A DNA stretch of 64,000 nucleotides from Cesiribacter andamanensis AMV16 (GTDB lineage Bacteria > Bacteroidota > Bacteroidia > Cytophagales > Cyclobacteriaceae), in contig NZ_AODQ01000004.1 in the NCBI RefSeq assembly GCF_000348925.1, positions 23,273-87,272 on the forward strand, in the 5' to 3' direction. Within the stretch, counting starts at the first letter, position 1. Each line of letters begins with the position of its first letter. Below, one piece after another: positions 55,788 through 64,000 of the stretch. Below the pieces are notes generated by a model. The model was not told the origin of the DNA. It saw only the letters and a program-made list of their open reading frames with translations, and made no database searches. The position numbers were made by a program, and so were the translations under genes.

Positions 55788-56741
55788 ATTCCCCTTCAGG
55801 CCCTCTTCCAGAAAGCCTACCCCATAGGCCCAAAGCTGTACAAAGGCAGCGGCCATGCTCAGAAAGGCTACGTTCAAATCCCTATTCTGCCGGAGGCTGT
55901 CCAGAAAGATCAGGCCAAAGAAAAGCAGATAGCCCCCTGTGAGCAGCCAGAAAAGGCTGCTGCTGATCAGCCAGCTCAGCAGCCAGAAAACAGTACCTGC
56001 CACAAAAGCAGCCGGAAAGAGGTGCACCAGCTTTACTTCTTTTTTAAAAAAGCGGCCAATGTTAATGCGGGCCCGGCCAAAGAAATGGAGCTGCTTGTAG
56101 AATTGCCCCAGGCTGGTGCGCCGCTTGTGGTATACGTAGGCCTCGGGAATAAGGCCTGAGCGGAAGCCCAGCTCATGGATGCGGATGCTGAACTCGATAT
56201 CCTCCCCCATGCGGGTAATGATATAGCCCCCCGTCTTTTCCCATACCGCCCGGCTGATGCCCATGTTGAAACTGCGGGGATGGAAAGCTCCCAGGCGTTT
56301 TTTGCCACCCCGGATACCCCCTGTGGTAAAGGGAGAGGTCATGCTGTAGCTGATGGCTTTCTGCAGGGGGGTAAAGGCAGCATGCGCCCGGTCGGGCCCG
56401 CCCCAGGCATCCAGGGGGGTATGGGCCAGGTGGGCTTCTACTGCCTCAAAGTAGTGCTCGGGAATCAGGCAATCGCTGTCAAACACCACCAGATACTCCC
56501 CCTGTGCCCGGGCAAATCCAAAATTGCGGCTAAAGCCCTGGCCGGTATTTTCTTTAACAAAGTATTGAAGGGGTAGATGAGCAGCCCATTTTTCGGCAAT
56601 GTGCCGGGCAGGGCGGCTGCTGCCATCCTCAATGATGAGTACCTCAAAATTTTTGTAGCGCTGCCGGCTCAGGCTCTCCAGCAGCTCATCCAGCTCCTCG
56701 GGCCGGTTATAGACCGGAATGATAACAGAATAGCGGTACAT
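55767..56741 (-). CDS. Family 2 glycosyltransferase, membrane-bound
   Basis: 324 residues. GT2 fold: YSVIIPVYNRPEELDELLES at the start, LIIEDGSS, GFSRNFGFARAQG and the metal-binding VVFDSDCLIP (DxD). The C-terminal 100 residues contain two to three membrane helices (FPAAFVAGTVFWLLSWLIS and neighbours), so the enzyme is tied to the inner membrane. It is the last gene of the run that begins with BatA, three bases after the next glycosyltransferase. The acceptor is unknown. Confidence 0.85.
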   Translation of the reverse strand: MYRYSVIIPVYNRPEELDELLESLSRQRYKNFEVLIIEDGSSRPARHIAEKWAAHLPLQYFVKENTGQGFSRNFGFARAQGEYLVVFDSDCLIPEHYFEAVEAHLAHTPLDAWGGPDRAHAAFTPLQKAISYSMTSPFTTGGIRGGKKRLGAFHPRSFNMGISRAVWEKTGGYIITRMGEDIEFSIRIHELGFRSGLIPEAYVYHKRRTSLGQFYKQLHFFGRARINIGRFFKKEVKLVHLFPAAFVAGTVFWLLSWLISSSLFWLLTGGYLLFFGLIFLDSLRQNRDLNVAFLSMAAAFVQLWAYGVGFLEEGLKGNKKQNPD

Positions 56742-56744
56742 GCC

Positions 56745-57716
56745 TTACTGCAAGCCTACCTTTTCAATCACCAGGTAATTGTTCTGGCGGGCGCCCTGCA
56801 TGGCCAGCATTTCGGCCAGAAAACCCGTCATGAACAGCTGCACCCCCACAATAAGGGCAACCAGGGCCAGAAAGAACAGGGGCTGATCGGTTACGTTGCG
56901 GATAGGCTGGTGCAGGTACTGCACATAGTAGATCTTTTCGGCTATGAGCCAGATGGTGATCAGCAAACCAGTCAGAAACGAAAGGGTGCCCAGGGTACCA
57001 AAAAAGTGCATGGGCCGCTGCCGGAACTTGGAAACAAAGGTAATGGACATCAGGTCCAGAAAGCCATAAATAAAGCGCTCCAGCCCAAATTTGGTGTAGC
57101 CATACTTGCGGGCCCTGTGGGTGACAACCTTTTCGCCGATGGCCGTAAAGCCCCGCCATTTGGCAATTACCGGTATGTAGCGGTGCATCTCGCCGTAAAT
57201 ATCGATGCTCTTGACCACTTCGGAGCGATAGGCCTTCAGGCCACAGTTAAAATCATGCAGGTCTATGCCGCTGATCTTGCGGGTAACACCATTGAAGAAT
57301 TTAGAAGGAATGGTCTTGCTGATGGGGTCGTAGCGTTTCTGCTTCCAGCCCGATACCAGGTCATAGCCCTCTTCGGTCACCATTCGGTAAAGACCGGGTA
57401 TCTCGTCGGGGCTGTCCTGCAGGTCGGCATCCATGGTAATGACTACACGCCCGCGGGTTTCTTTGAAGCCGGTGTTGAGCGCCGCCGATTTGCCGTAGTT
57501 GCGGTTGAAGCGGATGCCGCGCACATAGGGGTTGGTATCAAAGATCTGGCGCACCACATGCCAGCTGCGGTCCTTACTGCCATCGTCCACCAGAATGATT
57601 TCGTAGCTGAAGCCGTTTTCCTTCATCACACGGCTTATCCAGCTACAAAGTTCAGGAAGGGATTCCTCTTCGTTGTAAAGAGGAACCACCACTGAAATAT
57701 CGACACGCTCCAACAT
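56745..57716 (-). CDS. Family 2 glycosyltransferase (GtrB/DPM-like)
   Basis: 323 residues. The N-terminal GT2 domain is of the polyprenyl-phosphate type: VDISVVVPLYNEEESLPELC, IILVDDGSKDRSW, RFNRNYGKSAALNTGF and the DxD site MDADLQDSPDEIP. The conserved Lys/Arg segment GWKQKRYDP is also present. Two C-terminal membrane helices (LSFLTGLLITIWLIAEK and LFFLALVALIVGVQLF) fit GtrB and dolichol-phosphate mannose synthase relatives, which load a sugar onto undecaprenyl phosphate. It overlaps the DUF4199 gene by one base and is followed by a second glycosyltransferase. The sugar is unknown. Confidence 0.88.
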   Translation of the reverse strand: MLERVDISVVVPLYNEEESLPELCSWISRVMKENGFSYEIILVDDGSKDRSWHVVRQIFDTNPYVRGIRFNRNYGKSAALNTGFKETRGRVVITMDADLQDSPDEIPGLYRMVTEEGYDLVSGWKQKRYDPISKTIPSKFFNGVTRKISGIDLHDFNCGLKAYRSEVVKSIDIYGEMHRYIPVIAKWRGFTAIGEKVVTHRARKYGYTKFGLERFIYGFLDLMSITFVSKFRQRPMHFFGTLGTLSFLTGLLITIWLIAEKIYYVQYLHQPIRNVTDQPLFFLALVALIVGVQLFMTGFLAEMLAMQGARQNNYLVIEKVGLQ

Positions 57717-58267
57717 TAATAAACCTGCTCCGGATGATTGTTCTTGGTAAAGGCTGAGATGATCAAAGAAAGAATAAAGGCCATAAACAGGCTGCTGATG
57801 ATGCTAAGCATAAACAGGGTGCCTGGCGACGACAGCATATCGGTAAAGCCCATGGCCTGCTCGATCTGTGCATCGGACATGCCCTGATCTTCCAGCCGCA
57901 TGCGGGCTACATCCATCTGGCGGGCCATGTACTCGTTGTCTACAAAGGTCAGGTAAATAAAGGCAAACACGCCGCTCAGCACACCGGATACAATGCCCAG
58001 CACCGATCCCAGGCCAAGGCCCTGGCTGTAGCTCATAAAGCCGCCATTTTCACTCCTGAAGGCTTTGTGGGTGAGCACAATACCAATGATCAGGCCTATA
58101 AGGCTAAACAGAAAAGAAGCCGATTGCAGCGCCTCAGATTCTGTGATATAGACCAACAGGCTATACACAATCATGATGATGCCGGTGATGACGCCGCCTT
58201 TTATGCCTTTGTTCCAAACAGTTGGCTCGGGCTGGTAGGTGGGTTCTGAGTGTTGTACAGGTTCCAT
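57716..58267 (-). CDS. DUF4199 membrane protein, copy 1
   Basis: 183 residues. Four membrane helices are visible, after a short cytosolic N-terminus (PVQHSEPTYQPEPTVW): KGGVITGIIMIVYSLLVYI, SASFLFSLIGLIIGIVLTHK, LGSVLGIVSGVLSGVFAFIY and SIISSLFMAFILSLIISAF. The segment SYSQGLGLGSVLGIVSGVLS is the mark of DUF4199. Function is unknown. In many Cytophagales the gene accompanies dihydroorotase-like, BatA and glycosyltransferase genes, the arrangement seen here. It overlaps the downstream glycosyltransferase by one base. Confidence 0.82.
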   Translation of the reverse strand: MEPVQHSEPTYQPEPTVWNKGIKGGVITGIIMIVYSLLVYITESEALQSASFLFSLIGLIIGIVLTHKAFRSENGGFMSYSQGLGLGSVLGIVSGVLSGVFAFIYLTFVDNEYMARQMDVARMRLEDQGMSDAQIEQAMGFTDMLSSPGTLFMLSIISSLFMAFILSLIISAFTKNNHPEQVY

Positions 58268-58272
58268 AGGGT

Positions 58273-58827
58273 TTATTTTTTGTAGAAAAGGGTAATGATG
58301 CCTGTAATGAATAAGCCAATGAGGGTTTTCTTCAGAAAATCATCCAGCGCCAGATCGGCAGCTGTCAGGTTCCGGACTTCCTCAAGGGCCTGCTCATACG
58401 CCTGCTTTCCCACCTGTCCTATCCATTTTTCAGGATCCTCCATCAGCACCGCCAGATTCTCGTTTTGGTGCCGCATCAGCAAGTCTGTATCTGCGAAAGA
58501 TAAGAAAATATATATAAATATTGCTGAAACCGCCGCTAAGCTGGCATAGCAGACAAAGCCGGCCGTCATGCCCTGCCAGTAGTGCAGGCGCCCCCGGTAG
58601 TGATAATCCCGCACTTCCTTCAGCGTAAAGAATACAAAAAGGGGAATGAGAATAAAATCAAAGAGGCGCAGCGAATCCAGGGGATTCTCCTTCAGCAGCC
58701 ACAGGCTCAGAAACAGGCCTATGGAAATACCTCCCCCGGCTAGCCCATACTTAAGACCTGTGGTAAAGAGCGGCTTTTTAGGCAGGGGGGATACTTCCTG
58801 CTCAGCCGACACGGATGCTGCTTTCAT
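58273..58827 (-). CDS. DUF4199 membrane protein, copy 2
   Basis: 184 residues, a paralogue of the next gene. It has four membrane helices (TGLKYGLAGGGISIGLFLSL, FDFILIPLFVFFTLKEVRDY, MTAGFVCYASLAAVSAIFIY and TLIGLFITGIITLFY). The motif HYWQGMTAGFVCYASLAAVS matches the conserved central helix of DUF4199. The family role is unknown. Its start overlaps the end of the dihydroorotase-like gene by 26 bases, so translation is probably coupled, and copy 1 follows 5 bases after its stop. Confidence 0.8.
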   Translation of the reverse strand: MKAASVSAEQEVSPLPKKPLFTTGLKYGLAGGGISIGLFLSLWLLKENPLDSLRLFDFILIPLFVFFTLKEVRDYHYRGRLHYWQGMTAGFVCYASLAAVSAIFIYIFLSFADTDLLMRHQNENLAVLMEDPEKWIGQVGKQAYEQALEEVRNLTAADLALDDFLKKTLIGLFITGIITLFYKK

Positions 58828-60088
58828 CTAGATACATCTTCTGCGCTACAATAATGCCAACGGCTTTCCCCCTGAGCTCCTGCTGCCAATAGGGGCTGTT
58901 CTGGGAGTGGGAGCGGTTGCTTTCCCCATCCAGCCGCCAGGGGGCATCGGGCACAAAGAGCGTGCAGCAGGCCGGGGCTCCCTCTTTAATTTCTGCCTGT
59001 GGCAGGCCCAGCACCCGTCTTGGGCCACTGGTCAGTTTTTCGATCAGTACCTCCTGCGGCAGCTCGGGCAGCGCGCTAAGGGCCGCATAGGCCGTCTGCA
59101 GGCCGGTAGCGCCAACGGCAGCCAGATCAAACTCCAGGCGCTTGTTTTCGGTATCTTCCGGCCGGTGGTCGGTTACTATGGCATCTATGGTGCCCTCCCG
59201 TAATCCCTCCAACAGGGCCTGGCGGTCCTGCTCGCTTCGCAGGGGAGGATCGAGCTTAAAATTGGTATCAAAGTCCAGCAGGGCCGCATCGGTAAAGAGC
59301 AGGTTATGCATGGCCACATCGGCGGTTAGGGCCAGTCCCTCGGCTTTGGCCTTGCGCACCAGGGCCACGCCAGCCGCTGTGCTGAGGCAGGAGATGTGCA
59401 TGCGCCCACCGGCATAGCGCAGTAGTTCTATATCGCGCAGCAGGGCTACTTCTTCGGCCAGGGAGGGTATGCCCTTCATGCCCAGCAGGGTGCTGTTAAT
59501 GCCCTCGTGCATTTGGCCACCCTGCATCAGGCGGGGCTCCTGCGCCTGATTCATAAACACACCGCCTATTTTTTGCAGGTATTGCAGCGCCCGCACCACC
59601 AGGGCCGGATCTGACAGGGGGTGTGCCCCATCGGTAAAGGCCCGGGCGCCGGCCTGGTGCAGGTCAAGCACTTCGGTAAGGTACTCGCCTTTGGCCCCGG
59701 CCGTAATGGCTGCTGCCACATGCAGCCGCACCGGGTAGGGGGTAGTATGGTTCAGGATAAAGCGTACGCCATTCTTGGTATCGATCACCGGCTCGGTATT
59801 GGGCATGAGCAGCACATCGGTAAAGCCACCGGCAGCAGCGGCCTGGCAGCCGCTGTCCAGATCTTCCTTGTACTCCAGGCCGGGCTCGCCAAAAGAAGCT
59901 CTCAGGTCGCACCAGCCGGCCGATAGGTGCAGGTTGTGGATGTGGATCACCTGATCGGCCTCAAGGGCGGCGGGCGCCTGGGCAGAGGGCCAGATGGATC
60001 GATACGCCCCCCCATCCAGCAGCAGGTGGTGGGGTTCCGTGCCAAAGCCCGGATGCAGGACCCGAACGTTTTTTAGGAGAATTTTCAT
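58802..60088 (-). CDS. Dihydroorotase-like protein lacking metal-binding histidines
   Basis: 428 residues, amidohydrolase fold of the dihydroorotase group (pyrimidine synthesis). The usual metal and substrate site DVHVHLREPG is DLRASFGEPG (about 61-70): the two His are Arg63 and Ser65, and the substrate Arg is Gly67. Later parts are kept: MPNTEPVIDTKNGV, GGRMHISCLSTAAGVALVR and IVTDHRPEDTEN with the catalytic-site Asp. It therefore resembles non-catalytic dihydroorotase homologues (PyrC' type) that pair with aspartate transcarbamoylase. It is coupled to batA upstream (4-base overlap) and to a DUF4199 gene (26-base overlap). The real pyrC may be elsewhere; whether this one is active is unknown. 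Confidence 0.82.
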   Translation of the reverse strand: MKILLKNVRVLHPGFGTEPHHLLLDGGAYRSIWPSAQAPAALEADQVIHIHNLHLSAGWCDLRASFGEPGLEYKEDLDSGCQAAAAGGFTDVLLMPNTEPVIDTKNGVRFILNHTTPYPVRLHVAAAITAGAKGEYLTEVLDLHQAGARAFTDGAHPLSDPALVVRALQYLQKIGGVFMNQAQEPRLMQGGQMHEGINSTLLGMKGIPSLAEEVALLRDIELLRYAGGRMHISCLSTAAGVALVRKAKAEGLALTADVAMHNLLFTDAALLDFDTNFKLDPPLRSEQDRQALLEGLREGTIDAIVTDHRPEDTENKRLEFDLAAVGATGLQTAYAALSALPELPQEVLIEKLTSGPRRVLGLPQAEIKEGAPACCTLFVPDAPWRLDGESNRSHSQNSPYWQQELRGKAVGIIVAQKMYLDESSIRVG

Positions 60089-62085
60089 TTCCAGAATCGA
60101 ATCAGAAGTACCTCACACAAGAGGAAGAGGAGTGCCAGCAGTAGGGTCCACTTCCATAGCATGACGGCACCAAAGTTAGCATTCAATTCGGCAGTTTCTG
60201 CATTTCGGGCTGCATCATTTAGCAATTGGATGTGGGAAAAGGCCGCTGCCCCTTCTTCCAGCTCCTCGGGCTGCAGTTGCTCGGGAATGGATTCGGCCGG
60301 ATCATGGTTAAAGGCAAGCAGCTGTACCAGCGAATCATCGGCCTGCAACTGGTAAAAACCGGGGTTCAGGGAGTAGGCCGGCACATCCAGCATCAGCTGC
60401 CGGTTGGCCAGGCGCTGGGCCGGGATGATCTCCTCGCCCTCCCGCCGCATGCGAAACACTGTTTCCGGCGCCTGCTCGGCTACCTGCACCTCAAAAATGC
60501 TCTGGGTGGTGGGGTAATACAGGGGGTTGGAAATGTTTTTGCTGCCAAAGGCAATCTTGTACATTACGGGCACAAACAGGGCATGCCGGTGAAAATTGGT
60601 ATAGGCATCCTGCAGGGGGGAGGCCACGAGCCATACCTTACCCGACTGCCCCACAAAGGGGCCGCCCGTCTGCAGGCTCAGCACATTATCGGCACGGCCT
60701 GCCCAGGAGACTACGGGCCGTGCCTGTGGCATGGTAAAACGGGTAGAGCTTTCTTCAAACACCCCTTCAAAAAAAGGATTGTTCATGTCGGGCGCTGCCA
60801 GGCGTATGCTGTTTTCGGCCTGGGTGGTCTGTACGGCCAGCCGGCTGGCAATGCCTGCAATCACGCTTTCCTGCGCCTGGGCATGGGGGATGTAAAGCAG
60901 GCTGCCCCCCTCCTCTACATATTGCTGCAGGGCCGATGCCAGGGCACTCCCAGCCTGCTGCAGGGCATTTACCACCACCAGATCTGCCCAGCCCAGCTCA
61001 GAGAAGGTAAAGTTAGAGGCCTCTCTGCTCCGGATCCGAAACAGGGTGGTATCTGAAAATACCCGGTTTACAGGCCCTGTGCCGGCTTGTTCAGTCAGCT
61101 CCAGCACATGTACCGGATCCCCTTTTCGCAGGGCAAAATAAAACTCATTATCAAAGTTTACGGGATAATCCACCAACTCCAGCCGGGCCTGGCTCAGGCG
61201 ATCAATGGAAAAGTTGAGCGGAAATTTCACTTCCTGCTTTCCTTTGGCCGGCACCGATATGGTGGTACTGGCCATTTGCCGGTCATTGATGGCTAGCTTA
61301 AGGGGTACTTCTTCGGTGGCACTGCCTGTATTCACTACCCGTGCTACCAGTGTATTGTTGGTACCGGGCAGGTAGTAGGGCTTTTCCAGGTAAACCGAAT
61401 CGATATACAGGTTTTTGTGTTGCTGATAGGCCAGGGGTACCAGAAAGTACCGATTGGTACTGTCGCTGGCTATGGGGCTGATATCGGCCGACCAGCTGTT
61501 GCGCTGCATATCACTGAGCAGGAAGATCTCCCGCTGCTCGCTGCGGTCTTCGGCCGGCAAAATCTGCAGGCGGTCAATGATCTCCTCCAGTGTTCGGCCT
61601 CTGCCGGACAGCTGCAGTTCGGTGAGTTTGTCCCGTATCACCTCCGGCGTATAGTAATACTGCTCGCCCGCCTCAAAACCATTGGTGACCAGCCGAAAGC
61701 GCGTACCCTGGGGATAAGCCCCCAGGATGGCATTGGCATAGGTAATGGCTACATCGAAGGCCGAAACCCCCTCCTCTACCTCATTGGTCATGCTATAGGA
61801 ATTGTCGAGGTAGATATCGACCCGGCGGGCATCGGCCTGGTGGGGTCCGGGTATATAGGGGCGGGCAAAGGTAAGGACCAGAAAGAAGAGAAAGGCCAGT
61901 CGACACAGGAGCACCAGCAGGTGCTTGAGCTGGCGTTTTTTCTGGCTCATCTGCTTTACCTGTTCCAGAAAGCGGGTGTTGGAGAAAAACACCCTGCGTA
62001 CCCTGCGGAACTGAAAAAGGTGAATGATGATGGGGATGGCAAGAGCTGCCAGGGCATATAAAAAGCCGGGAGCAAGAAGATTCAT
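60085..62085 (-). CDS. BatA/von Willebrand factor A domain membrane protein
   Basis: 666 residues. The start LAPGFLYALAALAIPIIIHLFQFRR with FFSNTRFLEQVKQ is the BatA N-terminal region (aerotolerance regulator), holding two membrane helices, the second being LLVLLCRLAFLFFLVLTFARP. The VWA domain (about 85-220) has the metal site DNSYSM (DxSxS). Long beta-rich periplasmic repeats follow, and a C-terminal membrane helix (MLWKWTLLLALLFLLCEVLL) closes the protein. Bat proteins are linked to stress resistance in Bacteroidetes, with an unclear mechanism. It is the first gene of a six-gene run (BatA, dihydroorotase-like, two DUF4199 proteins, two glycosyltransferases). The paralogues batB-E are not here. 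Confidence 0.85.
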   Translation of the reverse strand: MNLLAPGFLYALAALAIPIIIHLFQFRRVRRVFFSNTRFLEQVKQMSQKKRQLKHLLVLLCRLAFLFFLVLTFARPYIPGPHQADARRVDIYLDNSYSMTNEVEEGVSAFDVAITYANAILGAYPQGTRFRLVTNGFEAGEQYYYTPEVIRDKLTELQLSGRGRTLEEIIDRLQILPAEDRSEQREIFLLSDMQRNSWSADISPIASDSTNRYFLVPLAYQQHKNLYIDSVYLEKPYYLPGTNNTLVARVVNTGSATEEVPLKLAINDRQMASTTISVPAKGKQEVKFPLNFSIDRLSQARLELVDYPVNFDNEFYFALRKGDPVHVLELTEQAGTGPVNRVFSDTTLFRIRSREASNFTFSELGWADLVVVNALQQAGSALASALQQYVEEGGSLLYIPHAQAQESVIAGIASRLAVQTTQAENSIRLAAPDMNNPFFEGVFEESSTRFTMPQARPVVSWAGRADNVLSLQTGGPFVGQSGKVWLVASPLQDAYTNFHRHALFVPVMYKIAFGSKNISNPLYYPTTQSIFEVQVAEQAPETVFRMRREGEEIIPAQRLANRQLMLDVPAYSLNPGFYQLQADDSLVQLLAFNHDPAESIPEQLQPEELEEGAAAFSHIQLLNDAARNAETAELNANFGAVMLWKWTLLLALLFLLCEVLLIRFWK

Positions 62086-62268
62086 GTGGAGCTAATTTAC
62101 GCAGCCCGGGAAGCAATCGCAATAGCCCGCCGCCTGCCTCCCAGTTTAACGTTTAAATTGAGCGCATCCATATACCCTTCATAGAGTATACACAGGGGGT
62201 TGTGGTTAGGAAATACCTACTTACTCCCCTTTTGCTTCACCTGCAGCCAGAATAGGTATCCCTGCAAA

Positions 62269-63204
62269 TCAGGCAGCTGGCTTTGTTGCCACCGTACTTG
62301 ATGTTGCAGCATCTGCTTCTTGCTCTGCTGTTGCTTCTGGCTGTTGTCCGTTGCCTGCCAGGGGTCCACCCGGGGGGCCAAACAGAAGATCCCATCGCTC
62401 TTTAAACGAACCACATTTTTTCAGATCATGCCAGATATCCACCCACTCATGGAACACCAAATAAACCGGGTTATAGGGATGCTTGATGGGCTTGGTAATC
62501 CCATAGACCACCGCCTCCCCTTCCGGTTCAAAGGTGCCGAACATGCGGTCCCAGATAATAAAGGTAGAGCCGTAGTTCTTATCAATATATTGGGCGTTGG
62601 TACCATGGTGCACCCGGTGATGCGAAGGGGTTACAAAGAAGTACTCAATGGGTCTGGGGCATTTGTTAATAAGGGGGGTATGGATCCAGAACTGATATAG
62701 TACCGCCAGCTGATGGCAGATAAAGAACACAATCAGGTCAAATCCCATAAGGATGATGGGAATAAAAAAGAAGATCTTCAGGATCTGGGTCCATCCCAGG
62801 CGAAAGCCAACGGTAAAGTTGTAATATTTAGAGGAATGGTGGGTGACATGGGTGGCCCACCAGAAGCGCTGCTCATGGGCTATGCGGTGTGCCCAGTAGC
62901 GGACAAAATCAACGCAGATAAAGCAGAGGATAAAAGACCACCAGGCAACGGGGATACGCCAGGGCACCAGGGTAAAGAAGTAGAACATCAGGGCAAAGTT
63001 GGCTACCTTGAGCACAAGGCCAAGTCCTACATTTCCCAGCCCTACGGCAGCAGCCGCCATGGAATCTTTTATATCATAGGCTTTGATCTTTTTACGGGTA
63101 GTGACATACCACTCCAGACCAACGAGGATAAAAAAGAAGGGAGCGGCATAGGGGATAATATTATAACCATCAGATTCTTTCAGATACCAAACAAACTCGT
63201 CCAT
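62269..63204 (-). CDS. Sterol desaturase/fatty acid hydroxylase family protein
   Basis: 311 residues. Integral membrane di-iron enzyme family. Four to five helices are visible, with the His clusters in the cytosolic loops: YWAHRIAHEQRFWWATHVTH followed by HSSKYYN (HxxxH and HxxHH patterns), and TPSHHRVHHGTNAQYIDKN (HxxHH). The first helix carries PYAAPFFFILVGLEWYVT. Family members desaturate or hydroxylate sterols, carotenoids or fatty acids; the substrate here is unknown, with hydroxylation of a membrane lipid or carotenoid the likely type of reaction. A Gln/Ala/Thr-rich C-terminal tail is unusual. It is a single-gene unit, 183 bases after the batA start on the same strand. Confidence 0.88.
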   Translation of the reverse strand: MDEFVWYLKESDGYNIIPYAAPFFFILVGLEWYVTTRKKIKAYDIKDSMAAAAVGLGNVGLGLVLKVANFALMFYFFTLVPWRIPVAWWSFILCFICVDFVRYWAHRIAHEQRFWWATHVTHHSSKYYNFTVGFRLGWTQILKIFFFIPIILMGFDLIVFFICHQLAVLYQFWIHTPLINKCPRPIEYFFVTPSHHRVHHGTNAQYIDKNYGSTFIIWDRMFGTFEPEGEAVVYGITKPIKHPYNPVYLVFHEWVDIWHDLKKCGSFKERWDLLFGPPGGPLAGNGQQPEATAEQEADAATSSTVATKPAA

Positions 63205-63645
63205 ACATCAACTTTTGCGGATTACTTATCTATACATCTTCATGAACGGGAAAAAGTTTGCTCCAGACCTAAAAGCTCCAGGAAAATATACTAGATGGTC
63301 AAAATAGGGTAGTGTGCTGTCTACTATCTTAGCTGCTGCTGTGTAGGGGATCAAGCTGTGAATAAATAGCAGCACTACTAAATTGATTCATTTATACAGA
63401 GTGTATGCGTCCCTTGTGTAGGGGTTGTGGCGAACCCTATAACTATGAGCAGAAGACAGGCCCACTGAGCCTAACCATATTGATTTGATCAGGCTTTTAG
63501 TCTTTAACAGTCCCCATGCAGTAGGGGTCGAGTGCTTTGAGGAGTAGGAAACAAAAAAGCCCTTCAGTACGAGATTAACGCTTAAAGTCGCCTGTATTTC
63601 CAGGGTCTATGGTGCGGCCGGCCAGGCTCACAGACCCTCTGAAGA

Positions 63646-63668
63646 CAGGTCTGTGGGCCACAGACCTG
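63646..63668. repeat. Perfect 11-bp palindrome
   Basis: CAGGTCTGTGG and its reverse complement are separated by one base (63646-63656, 63658-63668). A related CACAGACC copy lies just before at 63629-63636. It sits downstream of the rRNA terminator and has no T run. It may be a repeat remnant or a protein site. Confidence 0.6.
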
Positions 63669-63772
63669 GGGCACGGTTAGTTAAATTAGTATACCATTTC
63701 TGCAGCAGGGCATTGGATGGCAAGATTTGCCTAAAGGGGGGGTGCAGGATACACTTAAGGGGGTCGGTCAAC

Positions 63773-63804
63773 AAAAAAGCCCCTTTACATTGCTGTAAAG
63801 GGGC
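63773..63804 (-). terminator. rRNA operon terminator
   Basis: A perfect 11-bp stem (63779-63789 with 63794-63804) with a 4-base loop. On the minus strand it is followed by six T. It lies 39 bases downstream of the 5S rRNA 3' end and should end the rRNA transcript. Confidence 0.88.
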
Positions 63805-63842
63805 CTGAAGGGTTATTTATTCGCTGAGGAATAAAAAAAGGG

Positions 63843-63952
<110 letters not shown>

Positions 63953-64000
63953 TATTGCTTTTAGAGGTAAGAGGTAAGAGGATAGAAGTAAGACTCTGAG

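Larger units (their letters stand above)
63205..63842. other. Non-coding stretch before the rRNA terminator
   Basis: About 640 bases between the sterol desaturase-like gene and 5S rRNA. It is AT-richer than the coding regions. It holds a perfect 11-bp palindrome at 63646-63668 and the rRNA terminator at 63773-63804. No gene or tRNA is seen. Confidence 0.55.

Noticed and set aside
62217..62414. Small minus-strand frame within the sterol desaturase gene end
   Set aside because: Overlaps the C-terminal Gln/Ala-rich tail of the larger gene and has no motif of its own.
63953..64000. Short AGAGGTA-type repeats right of the 5S rRNA
   Set aside because: Too short to call; most likely the 23S-5S spacer of the rRNA operon cut by the window edge.

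Overview
The window looks like the chromosome of a fairly G+C-rich member of the Bacteroidetes, most likely a Cytophagales bacterium related to Cesiribacter, Pontibacter or Hymenobacter; the genus is a guess. The phylum call rests on three core parts of the type IX secretion system (T9SS: SprA, PorU, PorV), cargo proteins with T9SS C-terminal sorting domains, phylum-typical families (DUF4292, DUF4199, DUF4837, BatA), and promoters of the Bacteroidetes form TTG-N17-23-TAnnTTTG.

Layout. 1-3.2 kb: AT-richer block of minus-strand secreted proteins (one cut by the window edge, one frameshifted, one intact with a T9SS sorting domain). 3.4-11.2 kb: plus-strand enoyl-CoA hydratase, flippase, dUTPase, sugar nucleotidyltransferase, TPR protein, DUF4292 lipoprotein and EnvC-like protein. 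11.4-15.2 kb: TatA, MltD, DUF4837 lipoprotein. 15.2-27.8 kb: malic enzyme, RuvA, the giant translocon SprA, GcvH, VanZ-like protein and two TonB paralogues. 27.9-33.4 kb: minus-strand YicC, a propeller/barrel outer-membrane protein and an FAD oxidoreductase. 33.4-40.8 kb: metallo-beta-lactamase-fold hydrolase, phosphatidylserine synthase, PorU, PorV and an M16 protein. 41.2-45.8 kb: a glycosyltransferase and the phenylacetate operon paaR-paaA-paaB-paaC-paaD; paaE lies 5.5 kb further on, on the other strand. 46-52.5 kb: a lipoprotein and M61 and M3 peptidases. 52.9-55.8 kb: purB and a methyltransferase, both frameshifted, flanking a small secreted protein. 55.8-63.2 kb: a six-gene minus-strand run (BatA, dihydroorotase-like, two DUF4199 membrane proteins, two glycosyltransferases) plus a sterol desaturase-like gene. 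63.8-64 kb: 5S rRNA on the minus strand with its terminator, the end of an rRNA operon entering from the right.

How the genes fit together. SprA is the T9SS outer-membrane channel, PorV the shuttle that binds cargo, and PorU the sortase that removes the sorting domain; the proteins at 0.5-3.1 kb are candidate cargo. Envelope genes dominate elsewhere (EnvC, MltD, TatA, TonB, glycosyltransferases, flippase). The paa genes make the phenylacetyl-CoA epoxidase. A TetR repressor gene leads the operon, and an inverted repeat that looks like a PaaR operator sits between the -33 and -7 elements of its promoter.

I found no phage, IS element, CRISPR array, defence island or clearly new system. The most notable points are the PaaR operator placement, a PaaB with two tandem domains preceded by heptamer repeats, a dihydroorotase-like protein missing its metal-binding histidines inside the BatA operon, a mobile-looking inverted repeat at 51.1-51.3 kb, and four single-base indels that break three genes and may be sequencing errors.
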